Assembly: GCA_947488935.1 (NCBI GenBank)
Contig: CANLBN010000005.1
Coordinates: 1 to 64,000, forward strand
Length of the DNA: 64,000 nucleotides
Direction of reading: 5' to 3'
Source: an uncultured Pseudomonadales bacterium
GTDB lineage: Bacteria; Pseudomonadota; Gammaproteobacteria; Pseudomonadales; Cellvibrionaceae
Within the stretch, counting starts at the first letter, position 1. Each line of letters begins with the position of its first letter. The position numbers were made by a program, and so were the translations under genes. A model generated the notes under the pieces. That model saw nothing but the letters and a program-made list of their open reading frames with translations. It ran no database searches and was not told the DNA's origin. This document shows, one piece after another, positions 41,269-52,827 of this stretch.

Positions 41269-41362
41269 TACTTATAGATCTTTAGGTAAGTTTATTAAAA
41301 GCTGAATAAAGCTTAATTTATTTTTAACCAGCAAAAGCTGGTGTAAGTAACGGTAAATAGAA

Positions 41363-41902
41363 ATGGCTAGTTTGAAAAAACTGTACAACGAAGAGATTGC
41401 TCAAAAGCTCAAAGAAGAATTGAGTCTTGATAATGTAATGGAAGTGCCTCGCATTACAAAAATCACTCTTAATATGGGTGTAGGTGAAGCGATTGGTGAT
41501 AAAAAAGCATTAGAGAGCGCAGTTCGCGATCTTGAAAAAATTTCTGGTCAAAAAGTTGTTGTGACCAAAGCGCGTAGGTCTATTGCGGGGTTTAAAGTTC
41601 GTGAAGATTGGCCAATTGGTTGTAAAGTGACCTTGCGTCGCGAAAGAATGTATGAGTTTTTAGAGCGTCTAGTCTCTATTTCTATTCCTCGTATCCGTGA
41701 CTTTCGTGGTATTAGCCCAAAACAATTTGATGGTCGCGGTAATTTCTCTATGGGTGTTTCAGAGCAAATTATCTTCCCAGAAATTGAATACGATAAAATC
41801 GACAAGCTGCGTGGTTTAGATATTTGTATTACAACTAGCGCACGCAATGATGATGAAGGCCGAGCATTGCTTAAAGCCTTTAATTTCCCCTTTAAAGGAT
41901 AA
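41363..41902 (+). CDS. rplE: 50S ribosomal protein L5
   Basis: 5S rRNA-binding protein of the central protuberance. 179 residues; seen [20 protein letters not shown] and the C-terminal [18 protein letters not shown]. Nine bases before rpsN. Confidence 0.97.
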   Translation: MASLKKLYNEEIAQKLKEELSLDNVMEVPRITKITLNMGVGEAIGDKKALESAVRDLEKISGQKVVVTKARRSIAGFKVREDWPIGCKVTLRRERMYEFLERLVSISIPRIRDFRGISPKQFDGRGNFSMGVSEQIIFPEIEYDKIDKLRGLDICITTSARNDDEGRALLKAFNFPFKG

Positions 41903-41911
41903 GTTAGAGTT

Positions 41912-42217
41912 ATGGCAAAGAAATCAATGATCGCGCGTGAGCATAAGCGCTCACAAATCGCGAAAAAATACGCTGAAAAACGTAAAGCACTTAAAGAAAT
42001 CATTGTAAGTACAACGGCAAGTGACGAAGAAGTTTGGGATGCACAGCAGAAGTTACAACAACTTCCGCGTGATGCTAGCCCATCAAGACAGCGTCGTCGT
42101 TGTGTATTAACTGGTCGTCCTCATGGGGTCTACCGTAAATTTGGTCTATGCCGAAACAAGTTGCGTGAAGCTGCTATGCGTGGCGATGTACCAGGTCTAG
42201 TTAAAGCTAGCTGGTAG
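41912..42217 (+). CDS. rpsN: 30S ribosomal protein S14
   Basis: 30S head protein. 101 residues, the long zinc-free form: no CxxC pair, and the C-terminal [19 protein letters not shown] is typical. AAGTTAGAG precedes the ATG. Confidence 0.96.
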   Translation: MAKKSMIAREHKRSQIAKKYAEKRKALKEIIVSTTASDEEVWDAQQKLQQLPRDASPSRQRRRCVLTGRPHGVYRKFGLCRNKLREAAMRGDVPGLVKASW

Positions 42218-42246
42218 ACTAACTGGTAGAGACAGGAGCAAAATTA

Positions 42247-42639
42247 ATGAGTATGCAAGACCCATTGTCAGATATGCTGACTCGCATTCGAAATGCACAA
42301 TTAGTAGGTAAAACAGAAACTGTTATGCCTTCTTCTAAATTAAAAGTTAATGTAGCTAAAGTATTAGAAGCTGAAGGTTACATTAATGGTTTTAGTGTTG
42401 ATTCTGAAGTTAAAGCAAAGCTAACTCTTCAGTTAAAATACTATGAAGGTAAGCCAGTTATTACTGAGATCGATCGAGTAAGTCGCCCTGGCTTAAGAAA
42501 CTATTCGGGTAAAGATGGTTTTCCATCAGTACGTGGTGGTTTAGGTGTTGCCATTGTATCTACCAGTCAAGGTGTTATGACTGAAAGAGCAGCGCGCGCA
42601 GCGGGTGTTGGCGGTGAAGTACTTTGTACCGTCTTTTAA
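42247..42639 (+). CDS. rpsH: 30S ribosomal protein S8
   Basis: 16S central-domain binder and, in E. coli, translational repressor of the spc operon. 130 residues: [24 protein letters not shown] and the C-terminal [20 protein letters not shown]. Confidence 0.97.
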   Translation: MSMQDPLSDMLTRIRNAQLVGKTETVMPSSKLKVNVAKVLEAEGYINGFSVDSEVKAKLTLQLKYYEGKPVITEIDRVSRPGLRNYSGKDGFPSVRGGLGVAIVSTSQGVMTERAARAAGVGGEVLCTVF

Positions 42640-42682
42640 TTGATTTTTTAAACAAAAACTTTGTTTAAGATAGAGATAAATT

Positions 42683-43216
42683 ATGTCACGTATTGCAAAT
42701 AACCCAGTTGAATTACCCTCTGGTGTTGAATTAAAAATTAATGGCCAAGAAGTTTCTGTTAAAGGTTCTAAGGGATCTTTGAGCATGAACGTTAGCGAGT
42801 CAGTAGAAGTTAAGCAAGATGATAACGTTGTCTCGTTTGTTGCTAAAAATACAAGTAAGAATGCAGTTGCGCTTGCGGGTACAACTCGTTCATTAGTTAA
42901 CAATATGGTTGTTGGCGTAAGTCAGGGCTTCGAGCGTAAATTGGTGCTTAATGGCGTTGGTTATCGTGCGAAGTCTGCAGGTAAAACACTTAACCTAGTG
43001 TTAGGTTTTTCTCATGATGTAAATTATGAGTTGCCAGAAGGTGTGACTGCTGAAACACCATCTCAGACAGAAATCGTTTTAAAGTGCTCAGATAAACAAT
43101 TGCTTGGCCAGGTTGCCTCTGAGATACGTGCCTTCCGTCCACCAGAGCCTTATAAAGGTAAAGGTGTAAGGTATGCCGATGAAAATATTCGTCGTAAAGA
43201 AGCAAAGAAAAAGTAA
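42683..43216 (+). CDS. rplF: 50S ribosomal protein L6
   Basis: Binds near the sarcin-ricin loop at the factor site. 177 residues, two related domains: SRIANNPVELPSGVELKING at the start and the signature RPPEPYKGKGVRY near the end. A 94-base gap follows. Confidence 0.97.
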   Translation: MSRIANNPVELPSGVELKINGQEVSVKGSKGSLSMNVSESVEVKQDDNVVSFVAKNTSKNAVALAGTTRSLVNNMVVGVSQGFERKLVLNGVGYRAKSAGKTLNLVLGFSHDVNYELPEGVTAETPSQTEIVLKCSDKQLLGQVASEIRAFRPPEPYKGKGVRYADENIRRKEAKKK

Positions 43217-43310
43217 TTTTTATTCTTTTTTGGTTGCCGTTTGGTATTTACCAGTAAAGTCTAAATAGTCAATTGTTAGTTAGTGATAAAAATATCTAGT
43301 AGAGATAGTT

Positions 43311-43661
43311 ATGAATTCTAAAAAGCAGGCTCGAATCCGTCGCGCTCGAAGAGCCCGAGCTAAAATTAGTGAGTTAGGTGTTAACCGTTTATGTGTTAAC
43401 CGTTCGCCACGTCATATTTATGCGCAGATTATCGCTGCTGACGGTAACCAAGTATTAGCAAGTGCTTCTACTTTAGATAAAGATTTACGTGCTAGTGCTA
43501 CTGGCAATGTCGGTGCTGCTAAAGCAGTTGGCAAATTAATCGCTGAGCGTGCTAAAGCGGCTGGAATTACCGGTGTTGCTTTTGATCGCAGTGGCTTTAA
43601 ATACCACGGTCGTGTTAAGGCGTTAGCTGATGCAGCACGCGAAGGCGGACTAGAATTCTAA
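43311..43661 (+). CDS. rplR: 50S ribosomal protein L18
   Basis: 5S rRNA binder with L5 and L25. 116 residues with a basic N-terminus, [16 protein letters not shown] and the C-terminal [23 protein letters not shown] precedes the ATG. Confidence 0.96.
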   Translation: MNSKKQARIRRARRARAKISELGVNRLCVNRSPRHIYAQIIAADGNQVLASASTLDKDLRASATGNVGAAKAVGKLIAERAKAAGITGVAFDRSGFKYHGRVKALADAAREGGLEF

Positions 43662-43674
43662 GGGTTGATTGAAC

Positions 43675-44184
43675 ATGGCATTTGTTAAAAAAGATGAAGC
43701 AAACACAGAAGGCTTTGAAGAGAAGTTAGTTCAGGTTAATCGTGTTGCTAAGACAGTTAAAGGTGGTCGTATTTTTGCTTTTACCGCACTTACCGTTGTC
43801 GGTGATGGTAAAGGTAGAGTAGGTTTTGGTCGTGGTAAAGCGCGTGAAGTGCCAGCTGCTATTCAAAAAGCAATGGAATCTGCTCGTCGTGATATGATTC
43901 AAGTGGAATTAAATGGTGATACCATTCAATATCCAACTAAAGGCCGTCATGGTGCATCTAAAGTATACATGCAGCCTGCATCTCAAGGTACTGGTGTTAT
44001 TGCCGGTGGTGCTATGCGTGCTGTGCTGGAGCTTGCAGGTGTGCAGAATGTATTGGCAAAGTGCTATGGGTCAACAAACCCAGTGAATGTTGTTCGTGCA
44101 ACATTTGAGGCGCTAAATGCAATGAGCTCTCCTGAGCAAATCGCTGCAAAACGTGGCAAATCTGTTGAAGAGATAAGAGACTAA
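43675..44184 (+). CDS. rpsE: 30S ribosomal protein S5
   Basis: Decoding-fidelity protein. 169 residues from the ATG at 43675 (AAGGG upstream). A TTG at 43669 is in frame. Seen: [20 protein letters not shown] with the RNA-binding [14 protein letters not shown] and the C-terminal [16 protein letters not shown]. Confidence 0.96.
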   Translation: MAFVKKDEANTEGFEEKLVQVNRVAKTVKGGRIFAFTALTVVGDGKGRVGFGRGKAREVPAAIQKAMESARRDMIQVELNGDTIQYPTKGRHGASKVYMQPASQGTGVIAGGAMRAVLELAGVQNVLAKCYGSTNPVNVVRATFEALNAMSSPEQIAAKRGKSVEEIRD

Positions 44185-44301
44185 GTAATAATTAAACTGA
44201 TCGTTAATGTGAATTAGTTGTCAGATCAATTACTCAGTTACTAGTAAAAATCTAATTCTGTGCTTAAAAAGCACCTCTTGATTTAGAGTGTGAGAGTTAT
44301 A

Positions 44302-44487
44302 ATGGCTAAAAAAACAGTAAAAGTGACCCAAATTAAAAGTACAGCAGGCCGGTTAAAAAACCATATTGCCTGTGTTTCTGGCTTGGGACTTCGTAGAATC
44401 GGTCACACAGTTGAAGTTGAAGATACTCCTTCTGTTCGCGGCATGATTAATACTGCTTATTATTTATTAAAGGTTGAAGGAGAGTAA
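44302..44487 (+). CDS. rpmD: 50S ribosomal protein L30
   Basis: 61-residue protein from the ATG at 44302: [19 protein letters not shown] and [25 protein letters not shown] lies upstream; a GTG at 44290 is in frame but non-standard. The 117-base gap after rpsE holds no gene. Confidence 0.95.
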   Translation: MAKKTVKVTQIKSTAGRLKNHIACVSGLGLRRIGHTVEVEDTPSVRGMINTAYYLLKVEGE

Positions 44488-44488
44488 A

Positions 44489-44923
44489 ATGCGTCTTAAT
44501 ACATTAGCTCCAGCACCTGGTCACAAGTCCGATAAAAAGCGCGTTGGTCGTGGTATTGGTAGTGGTACTGGTAAAACAGCTGGCCGCGGTCACAAAGGTT
44601 TAAAGGCCCGTTCAGGTGGTAAAGTACGTGCAGGTTTTGAAGGTGGTCAAATGCCTTTACAAAAACGCCTACCTAAATTCGGTTTTACATCACGTATTGG
44701 TATGGTAACTGCCGAGATTCGTTTATCTGAACTGAATTCAGTTGAAGGCGATGTTGTTGATCTAGAAGCTTTAAGAAAAGCCGATTTAATCAATGCAAAC
44801 ATTAAACGTGCCAAAATATTCCTATCTGGTGAGCTTAGTAAAGCACTTACCATTAAAGGTTTGGCAGTCACTAAAGGCGCTAAAGCTGCGATTGAAGCAG
44901 CTGGTGGTAAAATAGAAGAGTAA
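44489..44923 (+). CDS. rplO: 50S ribosomal protein L15
   Basis: Late-assembly 50S protein. 144 residues from the ATG at 44489: [20 protein letters not shown] with the Gly-rich [18 protein letters not shown] extension. AAGGAGAG is 5 bases upstream. It starts one base after the rpmD stop and ends three bases before secY. Confidence 0.97.
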   Translation: MRLNTLAPAPGHKSDKKRVGRGIGSGTGKTAGRGHKGLKARSGGKVRAGFEGGQMPLQKRLPKFGFTSRIGMVTAEIRLSELNSVEGDVVDLEALRKADLINANIKRAKIFLSGELSKALTIKGLAVTKGAKAAIEAAGGKIEE

Positions 44924-44926
44924 TTT

Positions 44927-46258
44927 ATGGCAACACCAGGCAGTCTGCTAGGCAATCAAAAAGGATTAGGCGAGCTATGGGCTCGCCTTCGCTTTCTTTT
45001 TTTAGCGATAGTTGTTTATCGTATTGGTACGCATATCCCTGTCCCTGGTATTGATCCAGCTCGTGTAGCGGAGTTGTTCGCTGACAATGAGGGCACGTAT
45101 CTCGACTTGTTTAATGTGTTTTCAGGTGGTGCACTTGAGCGCATGAGTATTTTAGCGCTGGGTATCATGCCTTACATTTCTGCCTCTATTATTATGCAGT
45201 TAATGTCGGCGGTAACCCCCTCGTTAGAGCAACTGAAAAAAGAAGGTGACGCAGGCCGCCGCAAAATTACGCAGTACACGCGTTATTTGACAATTGTTCT
45301 GGCAATCATTCAGGCGACGGCAATGTCTCGTGGCTTGAACTTAGCGTATGAAGGCGCAAGCCCAATTGCCGAGTTAATCGATTCGATTATTATGATTACT
45401 TCACTGGTAACCGGTGCAGTATTTATGATGTGGCTAGGCGAGCAAGTGACAGAAAAGGGTATTGGTAATGGTATATCAATACTTATTTGTGCGGGCATTA
45501 TTGCAGGGCTTCCGGGTGCGGTTGGCCAGGCCTTTGAAAGTGCTCAGCAAGGTGATCTAAATATATTGTTATTGCTAGCTATTATCTTCTTATTGCTAGG
45601 AATTATGTGGTTTATTGTTTTGGTTGAGCGTGGTCAGCGCCGTATTACGGTTAACTATGCCAAGCGTCAACAAGGTAAAAAGGTCTATGCTGCTCAAACC
45701 AGTCATTTACCGTTAAAAATTAATATGGCGGGTGTTATTCCTGCGATCTTTGCCAGTAGCTTATTATTGTTCCCACAATCTATCGCAACATGGGCAGGAT
45801 CTGGTGAAGGGCGTACGTCAGAGATATTACAAACAATTGCAGCCTCTTTAGGGCCTGGCCAACCACTGAATCTAATAGTATTCACTGGTTTAATTGTTTT
45901 CTTCTGTTTCTTTTATACGGCATTAATGTATAACCCTAACGAAGTAGCAGATAACTTGAAAAAATCAGGTGCTTATATTCCTGGTATTCGCCCAGGTGAG
46001 CAATCTGCAAGATATATAGATAGTGTGTTAACGCGTTTAACGGTTGCAGGCTCTATGTATATGGCAGCTGTCTCGTTAATGCCACAATTTATTATTGTTG
46101 CAACGGGTATACCTTTTTACTTAGGCGGTACATCGTTGCTAATTATTGTTGTTGTACTTATGGATTTTATGTCACAAGTGCAATCACATTTAATGTCTCA
46201 GCAGTACGAGTCATTAATGAAAAAATCAAATTTAAAAGGTTATGGTGGTGGACTCTAA
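44927..46258 (+). CDS. secY: Preprotein translocase subunit SecY
   Basis: Main channel of the Sec translocon. 443 residues with ten predicted membrane segments. Seen: GLGELWARLRFLFLAI at the start, the plug region after RIGTHIPVPGIDP, FSGGALERMSILALGIMPYI and the cytoplasmic loop GIRPGEQSARYIDSVLTRLT. Ends three codons after a Gly-rich tail. Partner of SecE encoded at 11387. Confidence 0.97.
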   Translation: MATPGSLLGNQKGLGELWARLRFLFLAIVVYRIGTHIPVPGIDPARVAELFADNEGTYLDLFNVFSGGALERMSILALGIMPYISASIIMQLMSAVTPSLEQLKKEGDAGRRKITQYTRYLTIVLAIIQATAMSRGLNLAYEGASPIAELIDSIIMITSLVTGAVFMMWLGEQVTEKGIGNGISILICAGIIAGLPGAVGQAFESAQQGDLNILLLLAIIFLLLGIMWFIVLVERGQRRITVNYAKRQQGKKVYAAQTSHLPLKINMAGVIPAIFASSLLLFPQSIATWAGSGEGRTSEILQTIAASLGPGQPLNLIVFTGLIVFFCFFYTALMYNPNEVADNLKKSGAYIPGIRPGEQSARYIDSVLTRLTVAGSMYMAAVSLMPQFIIVATGIPFYLGGTSLLIIVVVLMDFMSQVQSHLMSQQYESLMKKSNLKGYGGGL

Positions 46259-46296
46259 GAGGCTATCAGCCTTAAGTTCACTAAAATGAGGTTTGT

Positions 46297-46413
46297 ATGA
46301 AAGTTCGTGCTTCTGTTAAAAAAATCTGCCGCAATTGCAAAATGGTACGTCGTAAAGGTGTATTACGTGTTGTTTGTAAAGCGGAACCCAGACACAAGCA
46401 ACGTCAAGGTTAA
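46297..46413 (+). CDS. rpmJ: 50S ribosomal protein L36 (zinc form)
   Basis: 38 codons. Sequence begins [19 protein letters not shown] and ends RHKQRQG. The four zinc ligands are present: Cys11, Cys14, Cys27, His33. ATGAGG lies 7 bases before the ATG. Last gene of the spc operon. Confidence 0.96.
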   Translation: MKVRASVKKICRNCKMVRRKGVLRVVCKAEPRHKQRQG

Positions 46414-46467
46414 TCCTTGCAGCTTGCTAGATAGCTCGTGTCCAATGAGCTATCACACTAAGGGGTG

Positions 46468-46496
46468 TTGACTGTCGTTTATTAAGAAATTAATAA
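46468..46496 (+). promoter_or_regulatory. Promoter of the alpha operon
   Basis: TTGACT, a 17-base spacer and TAATAA, about 150 bases upstream of rpsM. A GATAGCTC/GAGCTATC hairpin just upstream (near 46431-46455) could terminate or process the spc transcript. Confidence 0.65.
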
Positions 46497-46536
46497 ACTA
46501 TTGCATTTAGGTGTTTTTATCGCTATCCTTTCGCGC

Positions 46537-46562
46537 CTTTTGTAGGGTAACCCCTGCAAAAG
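46537..46562 (+). promoter_or_regulatory. Alpha-operon leader hairpin (S4 target region)
   Basis: CTTTTGTAGGG pairs with CCCTGCAAAAG around TAAC in the long rpsM leader. In E. coli S4 represses translation through a pseudoknot in the same place. Identity with that element is inferred from position and the stem. Confidence 0.5.
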
Positions 46563-46646
46563 TATCGTATGTGGTGGCTGAATTCGCCGTCAACACTGAA
46601 CAATAGCGCACTAAGTGTGCTCACATATACTGTGGAGTAAAATTGA

Positions 46647-47003
46647 ATGGCTCGTATCGCCGGTGTCAATATACCCGATAATAAACATGCCGTTATTTCT
46701 TTGACTTATGTCTATGGAGTTGGTCGTACTACTGCTGAGAAAATCTTAGCAGCTACTGGTATTGCTGAATCTACAAAAATAGGCGATCTATCAGAAAGTC
46801 AGATGGATGAATTGCGTGCTGAAGTCGGTAAAGTTACTGTCGAAGGTGACTTACGTCGTGAAGTTTCGATGAATATTAAACGATTAATGGATTTAGGTTG
46901 TTTCCGTGGCATTCGCCATCGTCGCAATTTACCTCTTCGTGGTCAGCGTACTAAAACTAATGCGCGTACTCGTAAAGGCCCTCGTAAGCCTATTAAGAAG
47001 TAA
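46647..47003 (+). CDS. rpsM: 30S ribosomal protein S13
   Basis: 30S head protein contacting P-site tRNA and L5. 118 residues: [20 protein letters not shown], and the C-terminal [26 protein letters not shown] precedes the ATG. First gene of the alpha operon. Confidence 0.97.
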   Translation: MARIAGVNIPDNKHAVISLTYVYGVGRTTAEKILAATGIAESTKIGDLSESQMDELRAEVGKVTVEGDLRREVSMNIKRLMDLGCFRGIRHRRNLPLRGQRTKTNARTRKGPRKPIKK

Positions 47004-47052
47004 TTTATTGATTCGTTTATATCACACAGTAATTAAAGGTTAGGTATTTGCT

Positions 47053-47445
47053 ATGGCTAAGCCAAGTAAACAAGCAACAAAGAAAAAAGTTAAAAAGACA
47101 GTGGTCGATGGCGTAGCCCATATACACGCGTCTTTTAATAATACAATTGTTACCATCACTGATCGTCAAGGTAATGCGTTATCTTGGGCAACAGCGGGTG
47201 GTTCTGGTTTTCGCGGTTCTCGTAAAAGTACGCCATTTGCTGCACAGGTTGCTGCTGAGCGTGCTGGTCAAGCTGCATTAGATTACGGTCTTAAAAATCT
47301 CGACGTTGAAGTTAAGGGCCCAGGTCCTGGTCGCGAATCAGCGGTTCGTGCACTAAACAATGTTGGTTATAAAATTTCAAACATCACAGACGTGACGCCG
47401 ATTCCGCATAATGGTTGCCGTCCGCCAAAACGTCGTAGGGTATAA
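47053..47445 (+). CDS. rpsK: 30S ribosomal protein S11
   Basis: Platform protein near the mRNA exit. 130 residues: [38 protein letters not shown] and [15 protein letters not shown] at the end. AAAGGT upstream. Confidence 0.97.
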   Translation: MAKPSKQATKKKVKKTVVDGVAHIHASFNNTIVTITDRQGNALSWATAGGSGFRGSRKSTPFAAQVAAERAGQAALDYGLKNLDVEVKGPGPGRESAVRALNNVGYKISNITDVTPIPHNGCRPPKRRRV

Positions 47446-47456
47446 GGAGAATATAA

Positions 47457-48074
47457 ATGGCTCGTTATCTCGGACCTACTTGTAAATTAGCACGCCGTGA
47501 AGGTACAGACCTTTATTTAAAAAGCGGTGTTCGTCCATTAGATTCAAAGTGTAAGATCGAAACTGCACCAGGTATGCACGGCGTTCGTCGCGGTCGTTTA
47601 TCTGATTATGGTGTTCAGTTACGTGAAAAACAAAAAGTTCGTCGTATGTATGGCGTTCTTGAAAAGCAATTTCGTAGCTACTATAAAGAAGCTGCTCGTC
47701 GTAAGGGCGCAACTGGCGAAAACTTGTTGCAACTATTAGAGTCTCGCCTAGATAACGTTGTTTATCGTATGGGTTTTGGTTCTACGCGTGCAGAATCTCG
47801 TCAATTAGTTTCGCATAAGGCCATTTTAATTAACGGTAGCACTGTTAATATCCCGTCTTATCAAGTGAAAGCAAATGATGTTGTTTCTATCCGTGAAAAA
47901 GCAAAAAATCAATTGCGTATTAAAAGCGCATTGGATTTATCTGCACAACGTGAAGTTGAATGGGTAGAGGTAAATAATACCAAGCTTGAAGGTACATTTA
48001 AGCGTGTTCCAGATCGCGTTGATTTACCTGCTGAAATTAATGAAAACTTGATTGTTGAGCTTTACTCTAAATAA
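47457..48074 (+). CDS. rpsD: 30S ribosomal protein S4
   Basis: 16S 5'-domain nucleator, fidelity protein and expected repressor of the alpha operon. 205 residues, very close to the E. coli protein: [21 protein letters not shown]4 RNA-binding domain around [20 protein letters not shown], and the C-terminal [19 protein letters not shown] precedes the ATG. Confidence 0.98.
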   Translation: MARYLGPTCKLARREGTDLYLKSGVRPLDSKCKIETAPGMHGVRRGRLSDYGVQLREKQKVRRMYGVLEKQFRSYYKEAARRKGATGENLLQLLESRLDNVVYRMGFGSTRAESRQLVSHKAILINGSTVNIPSYQVKANDVVSIREKAKNQLRIKSALDLSAQREVEWVEVNNTKLEGTFKRVPDRVDLPAEINENLIVELYSK

Positions 48075-48157
48075 TCGAATGCTCTATTGCTATCTAATAG
48101 TTATAGAGCATTATATGAGTTAATCTCCAATTCAAACTAAACCTTAAAGGTATGTTT

Positions 48158-49150
48158 ATGCAAGCTGTGAACGAATTTTTAACCCCACGTCATATCGATG
48201 TAACGGAAAATTCACCCACGCACGCCAAAGTTGTCTTAGAGCCTCTCGAGCGAGGTTTTGGTCATACTTTAGGGAATGCTTTACGTCGTATTCTGCTTTC
48301 TTCAATGCCAGGCTGTGCAATTATTGAAACAGAAATTGAAGGCGTTGAACACGAATACAGTGCTATAGAAGGTGTGCAAGAAGATGTTATTGAAATTCTT
48401 CTAAACCTTAAGGGTGTTGCCGTTGTTATGAACGACGAAGAGAAAGTTCAAGCAACTGTCTCTTTGAGCAAAAGCGGCCCTGGTGTTGTAACCGCAGGTG
48501 ATATTGTTGTCGATCATGGTGTCGAGGTTAAAAACCCAGATCATGTTATTGCAACTATTACAGGTAAGACTGATTTAAATATGCAAATGACAATAGCACG
48601 TGGCCGTGGTTATCAGCCAGCTGATGCACGTGTGAGCGATGATGAAGAGACTCGTTCAATTGGTCGTTTGCAACTCGATGCTTCTTTTAGCCCTGTTAAG
48701 CGTCTTGCTTACTCGGTAGAGAGTGCACGTGTTGAGCAGCGTACCGATTTAGATAAATTAGTTCTCGATCTAGAAACTAACGGCACAATTGATCCTGAAG
48801 AAGCTATTCGTCGCTCTGCGACAATTCTTCAGCAACAGCTTGCTGTGTTTGTTGATCTTGAGCACGAAAAAGCCTCTGAGCCAGAGACTAAAGAAGCTGA
48901 GATAGATCCTATTCTATTAAGACCTGTCGATGATCTTGAGCTTACAGTTCGTTCTGCTAACTGTCTTAAAGCTGAAAATATTTATTATATTGGTGATCTT
49001 GTTCAGCGTACCGAAGTTGAGTTATTAAAAACGCCTAACCTTGGTAAAAAATCATTAACAGAGATAAAAGATGTACTTGCATCTCGTGGATTATCTCTTG
49101 GTCTTCGTTTAGAAAACTGGCCACCAGCCAGCTTGCGTACAGAAGACTAA
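48158..49150 (+). CDS. rpoA: DNA-directed RNA polymerase subunit alpha
   Basis: Nucleates RNA polymerase assembly and contacts UP elements and activators. 330 residues from the ATG at 48158: AAAGG is 7 bases upstream, whereas for the earlier ATG at 48152 it is only one base. N-terminal domain with [21 protein letters not shown]-terminal domain from about residue 245 with two HhH motifs ([33 protein letters not shown]). Confidence 0.98.
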   Translation: MQAVNEFLTPRHIDVTENSPTHAKVVLEPLERGFGHTLGNALRRILLSSMPGCAIIETEIEGVEHEYSAIEGVQEDVIEILLNLKGVAVVMNDEEKVQATVSLSKSGPGVVTAGDIVVDHGVEVKNPDHVIATITGKTDLNMQMTIARGRGYQPADARVSDDEETRSIGRLQLDASFSPVKRLAYSVESARVEQRTDLDKLVLDLETNGTIDPEEAIRRSATILQQQLAVFVDLEHEKASEPETKEAEIDPILLRPVDDLELTVRSANCLKAENIYYIGDLVQRTEVELLKTPNLGKKSLTEIKDVLASRGLSLGLRLENWPPASLRTED

Positions 49151-49240
49151 TACATTAAACGATATTGTGTTGGTTTTGATAGTAAGGCCAACATTTATAA
49201 ATTATTGCTGTGAAGCAGGAAATACAAAAGGGTTAAAGTC

Positions 49241-49636
49241 ATGCGCCATCGTCAAAGCGGACGTCAACTGAATCGTAACAGTTCACATCGCAAAGCCATG
49301 TTTAAAAATATGAGTATCTCTCTTGTAGAGCATGAACTCATCAAAACAACTGTTCCTAAAGCAAAGGAATTACGTCGTCATATTGAGCCGTTAATTACTC
49401 TTGCTAAGAAAGATAGCGTTGCTAACCGCCGTTTAGCGTTTAGACGCTTAAATTCTAAAGAAGCTGTTGGTAAATTATTTAGTGATCTTGGCCCTCGTTA
49501 TGAGTCTCGTCCTGGTGGCTATGTACGTATCCTTAAGTGTGGTTACCGCACTGGTGATAAAGCACCAATGGCTTATGTTGAGTTAGTTGATCGTCAAGTA
49601 ATAACTGATGAAGACTCAGTTGTTGTTGAAGATTAA
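49241..49636 (+). CDS. rplQ: 50S ribosomal protein L17
   Basis: Bacteria-specific 50S protein near the tunnel exit. 131 residues: [20 protein letters not shown] and the domain ending [17 protein letters not shown]. Last gene of the alpha operon. Confidence 0.97.
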   Translation: MRHRQSGRQLNRNSSHRKAMFKNMSISLVEHELIKTTVPKAKELRRHIEPLITLAKKDSVANRRLAFRRLNSKEAVGKLFSDLGPRYESRPGGYVRILKCGYRTGDKAPMAYVELVDRQVITDEDSVVVED

Positions 49637-49692
49637 TAGCTAAGCAAGATATTGAAGTGATGATGTAAAATTATTTAATAAATGATTTTGCA

Positions 49693-49737
49693 TCAGGCAT
49701 AAAAAAACCAGCTTATTGCTGGTTTTTTTATGCCTGA
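49693..49737. terminator. Bidirectional terminator between rplQ and uvrA
   Basis: Perfect 20-bp stem beginning TCAGGCATAAAAAAACCAGC, loop TTATT, with A and T tracts built into the stem so that both convergent transcripts see a T run. Confidence 0.92.
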
Positions 49738-49790
49738 AATTTTTAAAAAGAGTAATAACAAAAGCTTACTATCACTCTTTTTGTTTCAGC

Positions 49791-52613
49791 TTATTTTAAC
49801 AGTGGCTTTAAAAAGTGCCCAGTATGAGATGCTTTGACTTTACTCACATCCTCTGGTGTTCCTTCTGCAATAATTTGCCCGCCACCACTACCGCCTTCTG
49901 GCCCTAAATCAATTACCCAGTCAGCCGTTTTTATTACATCCAAGTTATGTTCTATAACCACAACGGTATTACCGTGATCACGAAGCCGATGCAGTACTAC
50001 GAGGAGCTGTTGTATATCGTGAAAGTGTAGCCCAGTTGTTGGCTCGTCTAAAATGTAAATAGTTTGGCCAGTATCGCGTTTAGAGAGTTCTTTCGAGAGC
50101 TTAACGCGCTGTGCTTCACCACCTGACAATGTATTTGCCGCCTGACCAAGACGAATATAAGAAAGGCCTACATCTATTAGGGTTTGTAGCTTGCGAGCAA
50201 CAGCAGGAATGGGATCAAAAAATTCACGTGCATCTTCAATTGTCATATCTAGCACTTGATGAATGTTTTTACCTTTATAAGTAATCTCTAAGGTTTCACG
50301 ATTGTAGCGTTTACCATGGCAAACATCACAAGAGACATAAACATCGGGTAGAAAGTGCATTTCTACCTTAACGACGCCATCACCTTGGCAAGCTTCACAT
50401 CGACCACCTTTCACATTAAAGCTAAATCGGCCAGGTTTATAACCTCTTGAGCGGGCTTCTTGTGTGCCTGCAAATAATTCTCTTACGGGGGTAAATATAC
50501 CGGTATAAGTTGCAGGGTTGGAGCGTGGAGTGCGCCCAATAGGGCTTTGATCAATATCGACACATTTATCAATATGTTGAAGCCCTTTAATGCTTTTATA
50601 AGGCGCAGGCTTAAGCGTTGTTGCGCCATTAAGCTCGGTTGCAACAATGGGGTAGAGTGTTCCATTAATGAGTGTTGATTTACCCGAGCCAGAAACGCCA
50701 GTCACACAGGTCATTAACCCTACCGGGATAGAAAGCTTAGCTTTTTGTAAGTTATTACCGCTGGCACCTGCTAGGGTTATTAACTTTTTCGGGTCAACCG
50801 GATTACGCTTTTTAGGTATGGCAATTTCTTTTGTACCCGATAAATACTGACCAGTTAAGGACTCCTTGGTGTTTTTAATCTGCTCAACTTTACCCTGTGC
50901 AATAACTTCCCCGCCGTGTACACCGGCTCCTGGGCCAATATCAATTACATGGTCAGCTAGGCGAATAGCATCCTCATCGTGCTCGACGACAATGACCGTA
51001 TTGCCCAAATCTCGTAAATGAATTAGCGTTTTTAGTAAGCGCTCGTTATCGCGTTGATGCAAGCCAATAGATGGCTCATCGAGAATATACATAACACCCA
51101 CAAGACCAGCACCGATTTGGCTTGCTAGGCGAATTCGCTGGGCCTCGCCTCCCGAGAGAGTATCGGCGCTACGATTAAGGCTTAAATAATTGAGGCCTAC
51201 ATCGTTTAAAAACTGAAAGCGGTCGCAAATCTCTTTTAAAATCTTATCGGCGATTTCGGCTCTTGCACCTTCAAATTCAAGCGCTTTAAAATAACTATAT
51301 GCTTCACCAATAGGAAAAGCCGTAATCTCTGGTAATATTTTATTATCGATAAATACGTTACGTGCCTCTTCGCGCAAGCGTGCACCTTTACAGCTTGGAC
51401 AATTTTGTGTGGACAATAGCTTGGCCAACTCTTCGCGTACGCTTTGTGATTCTGTATCGCGATAGCGTCTTTCTAAATTAGGTATGACGCCTTCAAAACG
51501 ATGTTTGCGTTTGTAAGTGTCGCCCTTGTCATTGATATAAGTAAAGTTGATTTCTGTATCACCGGAGCCATATAAGATAGCCTGCCTGTGTTCTTCTTTA
51601 AGTTTTTCCCAGGGTGTATCGGTTTTAAATTTAAAATGTTTTGCGAGGGATTCCAGCATATGAAAGTAATAAATATTACGCTTATCCCAACCTCTTATGG
51701 CACCTTCAGAAAGAGACGATTCAGGGAACTGTGCAATTTTCGATTCGTCAAAATATTGCTTAACACCTAAGCCGTCGCAAGTTGGACAAGCTCCCGCCGG
51801 ATTATTAAACGAAAATAAACGAGGCTCTAGCTCAGTTAGTGAATAGTCACAAACCGGGCAGGCGTGTTTTGTCGAAAATATTTGGTCATCCTTTTCGCCA
51901 TCCATATAACTGATACTGATTAATCCACCCGAAATATTCACGCCTGTTTCAGTCGATTCGGCTAAACGCAATTGAAGGTCATCGCGAACTTTAAAGCGAT
52001 CAACTACAGCCTCTATGTTATGTTTTTTCTTTTTATCTAAAGGTGGTACTTCATCGAGATCGACGACTAGGCCATCAACACGCACACGAACAAAACCATC
52101 GCGGCGTAATTGCTCAAAAATATGAGCATGCTCACCTTTGCGATCACGCACAACGGGTGCGAGCAGCATTAATTTTGTGCCCTCAGGCAGCGCTAAAATA
52201 GAGTCAACGATCTCGCTAATGGTTTGTGCTGACAACGGTACGTTATGATTAGGGCAGCGTGCCTCGCCCACGCGTGCATACAATAGGCGCAAATAATCGT
52301 AAATTTCTGTGATTGTGCCTACCGTTGAGCGCGGGTTATGGGAGGTTGATTTTTGCTCGATAGAAATTGCCGGGCTTAAGCCTTCAATATGGTCGACATC
52401 AGGCTTCTCCATCATCGACAAAAACTGACGAGCATATGTTGATAAGGACTCAACATAACGTCGCTGTCCCTCTGCATATAATGTATCAAAGGCTAGCGAG
52501 GACTTGCCTGAGCCAGATAAACCCGTAATGACGATAAATTTATCGCGTGGAATATCAATATCAATATTTTTAAGATTGTGGGTGCGAGCGCCCCGAACAG
52601 TAATAGTGTCCAC
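49791..52613 (-). CDS. uvrA: Excinuclease ABC subunit A
   Basis: Damage-recognition ATPase of nucleotide excision repair. 940 residues, standard length. Two ABC modules: Walker A GLSGSGKS at 31-38 and GVSGSGKST near 640, with [10 protein letters not shown] and LDEPTTGLH in the second half. Zinc fingers [18 protein letters not shown]...CPTC and CEACQGDG...CDVCHG are intact. The start is GTG at 52613. The Pseudomonas-like order uvrA-MFS-ssb is preserved except for an inserted MITE-like element upstream. No LexA box was found by eye. Confidence 0.98.
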   Translation of the reverse strand: MDTITVRGARTHNLKNIDIDIPRDKFIVITGLSGSGKSSLAFDTLYAEGQRRYVESLSTYARQFLSMMEKPDVDHIEGLSPAISIEQKSTSHNPRSTVGTITEIYDYLRLLYARVGEARCPNHNVPLSAQTISEIVDSILALPEGTKLMLLAPVVRDRKGEHAHIFEQLRRDGFVRVRVDGLVVDLDEVPPLDKKKKHNIEAVVDRFKVRDDLQLRLAESTETGVNISGGLISISYMDGEKDDQIFSTKHACPVCDYSLTELEPRLFSFNNPAGACPTCDGLGVKQYFDESKIAQFPESSLSEGAIRGWDKRNIYYFHMLESLAKHFKFKTDTPWEKLKEEHRQAILYGSGDTEINFTYINDKGDTYKRKHRFEGVIPNLERRYRDTESQSVREELAKLLSTQNCPSCKGARLREEARNVFIDNKILPEITAFPIGEAYSYFKALEFEGARAEIADKILKEICDRFQFLNDVGLNYLSLNRSADTLSGGEAQRIRLASQIGAGLVGVMYILDEPSIGLHQRDNERLLKTLIHLRDLGNTVIVVEHDEDAIRLADHVIDIGPGAGVHGGEVIAQGKVEQIKNTKESLTGQYLSGTKEIAIPKKRNPVDPKKLITLAGASGNNLQKAKLSIPVGLMTCVTGVSGSGKSTLINGTLYPIVATELNGATTLKPAPYKSIKGLQHIDKCVDIDQSPIGRTPRSNPATYTGIFTPVRELFAGTQEARSRGYKPGRFSFNVKGGRCEACQGDGVVKVEMHFLPDVYVSCDVCHGKRYNRETLEITYKGKNIHQVLDMTIEDAREFFDPIPAVARKLQTLIDVGLSYIRLGQAANTLSGGEAQRVKLSKELSKRDTGQTIYILDEPTTGLHFHDIQQLLVVLHRLRDHGNTVVVIEHNLDVIKTADWVIDLGPEGGSGGGQIIAEGTPEDVSKVKASHTGHFLKPLLK

Positions 52614-52827
52614 AAAGATAACTCAGTGAGTAAATAAACGTGTAAGTATAATCCATTAACACGACGGGATGTATGCTTTGTTTAGATTAAGGGGCTACTA
52701 AAAAGCTCTCTGGGTTAATCAGGGGGTTTTGTGTTTATGGCTATTGAAATTTAATCATATATTAATTGTCTGTTTATGCGTCATCGACTATCTCTTAACA
52801 CAGCCTCTAAGGCTTGCTAGAATGCTC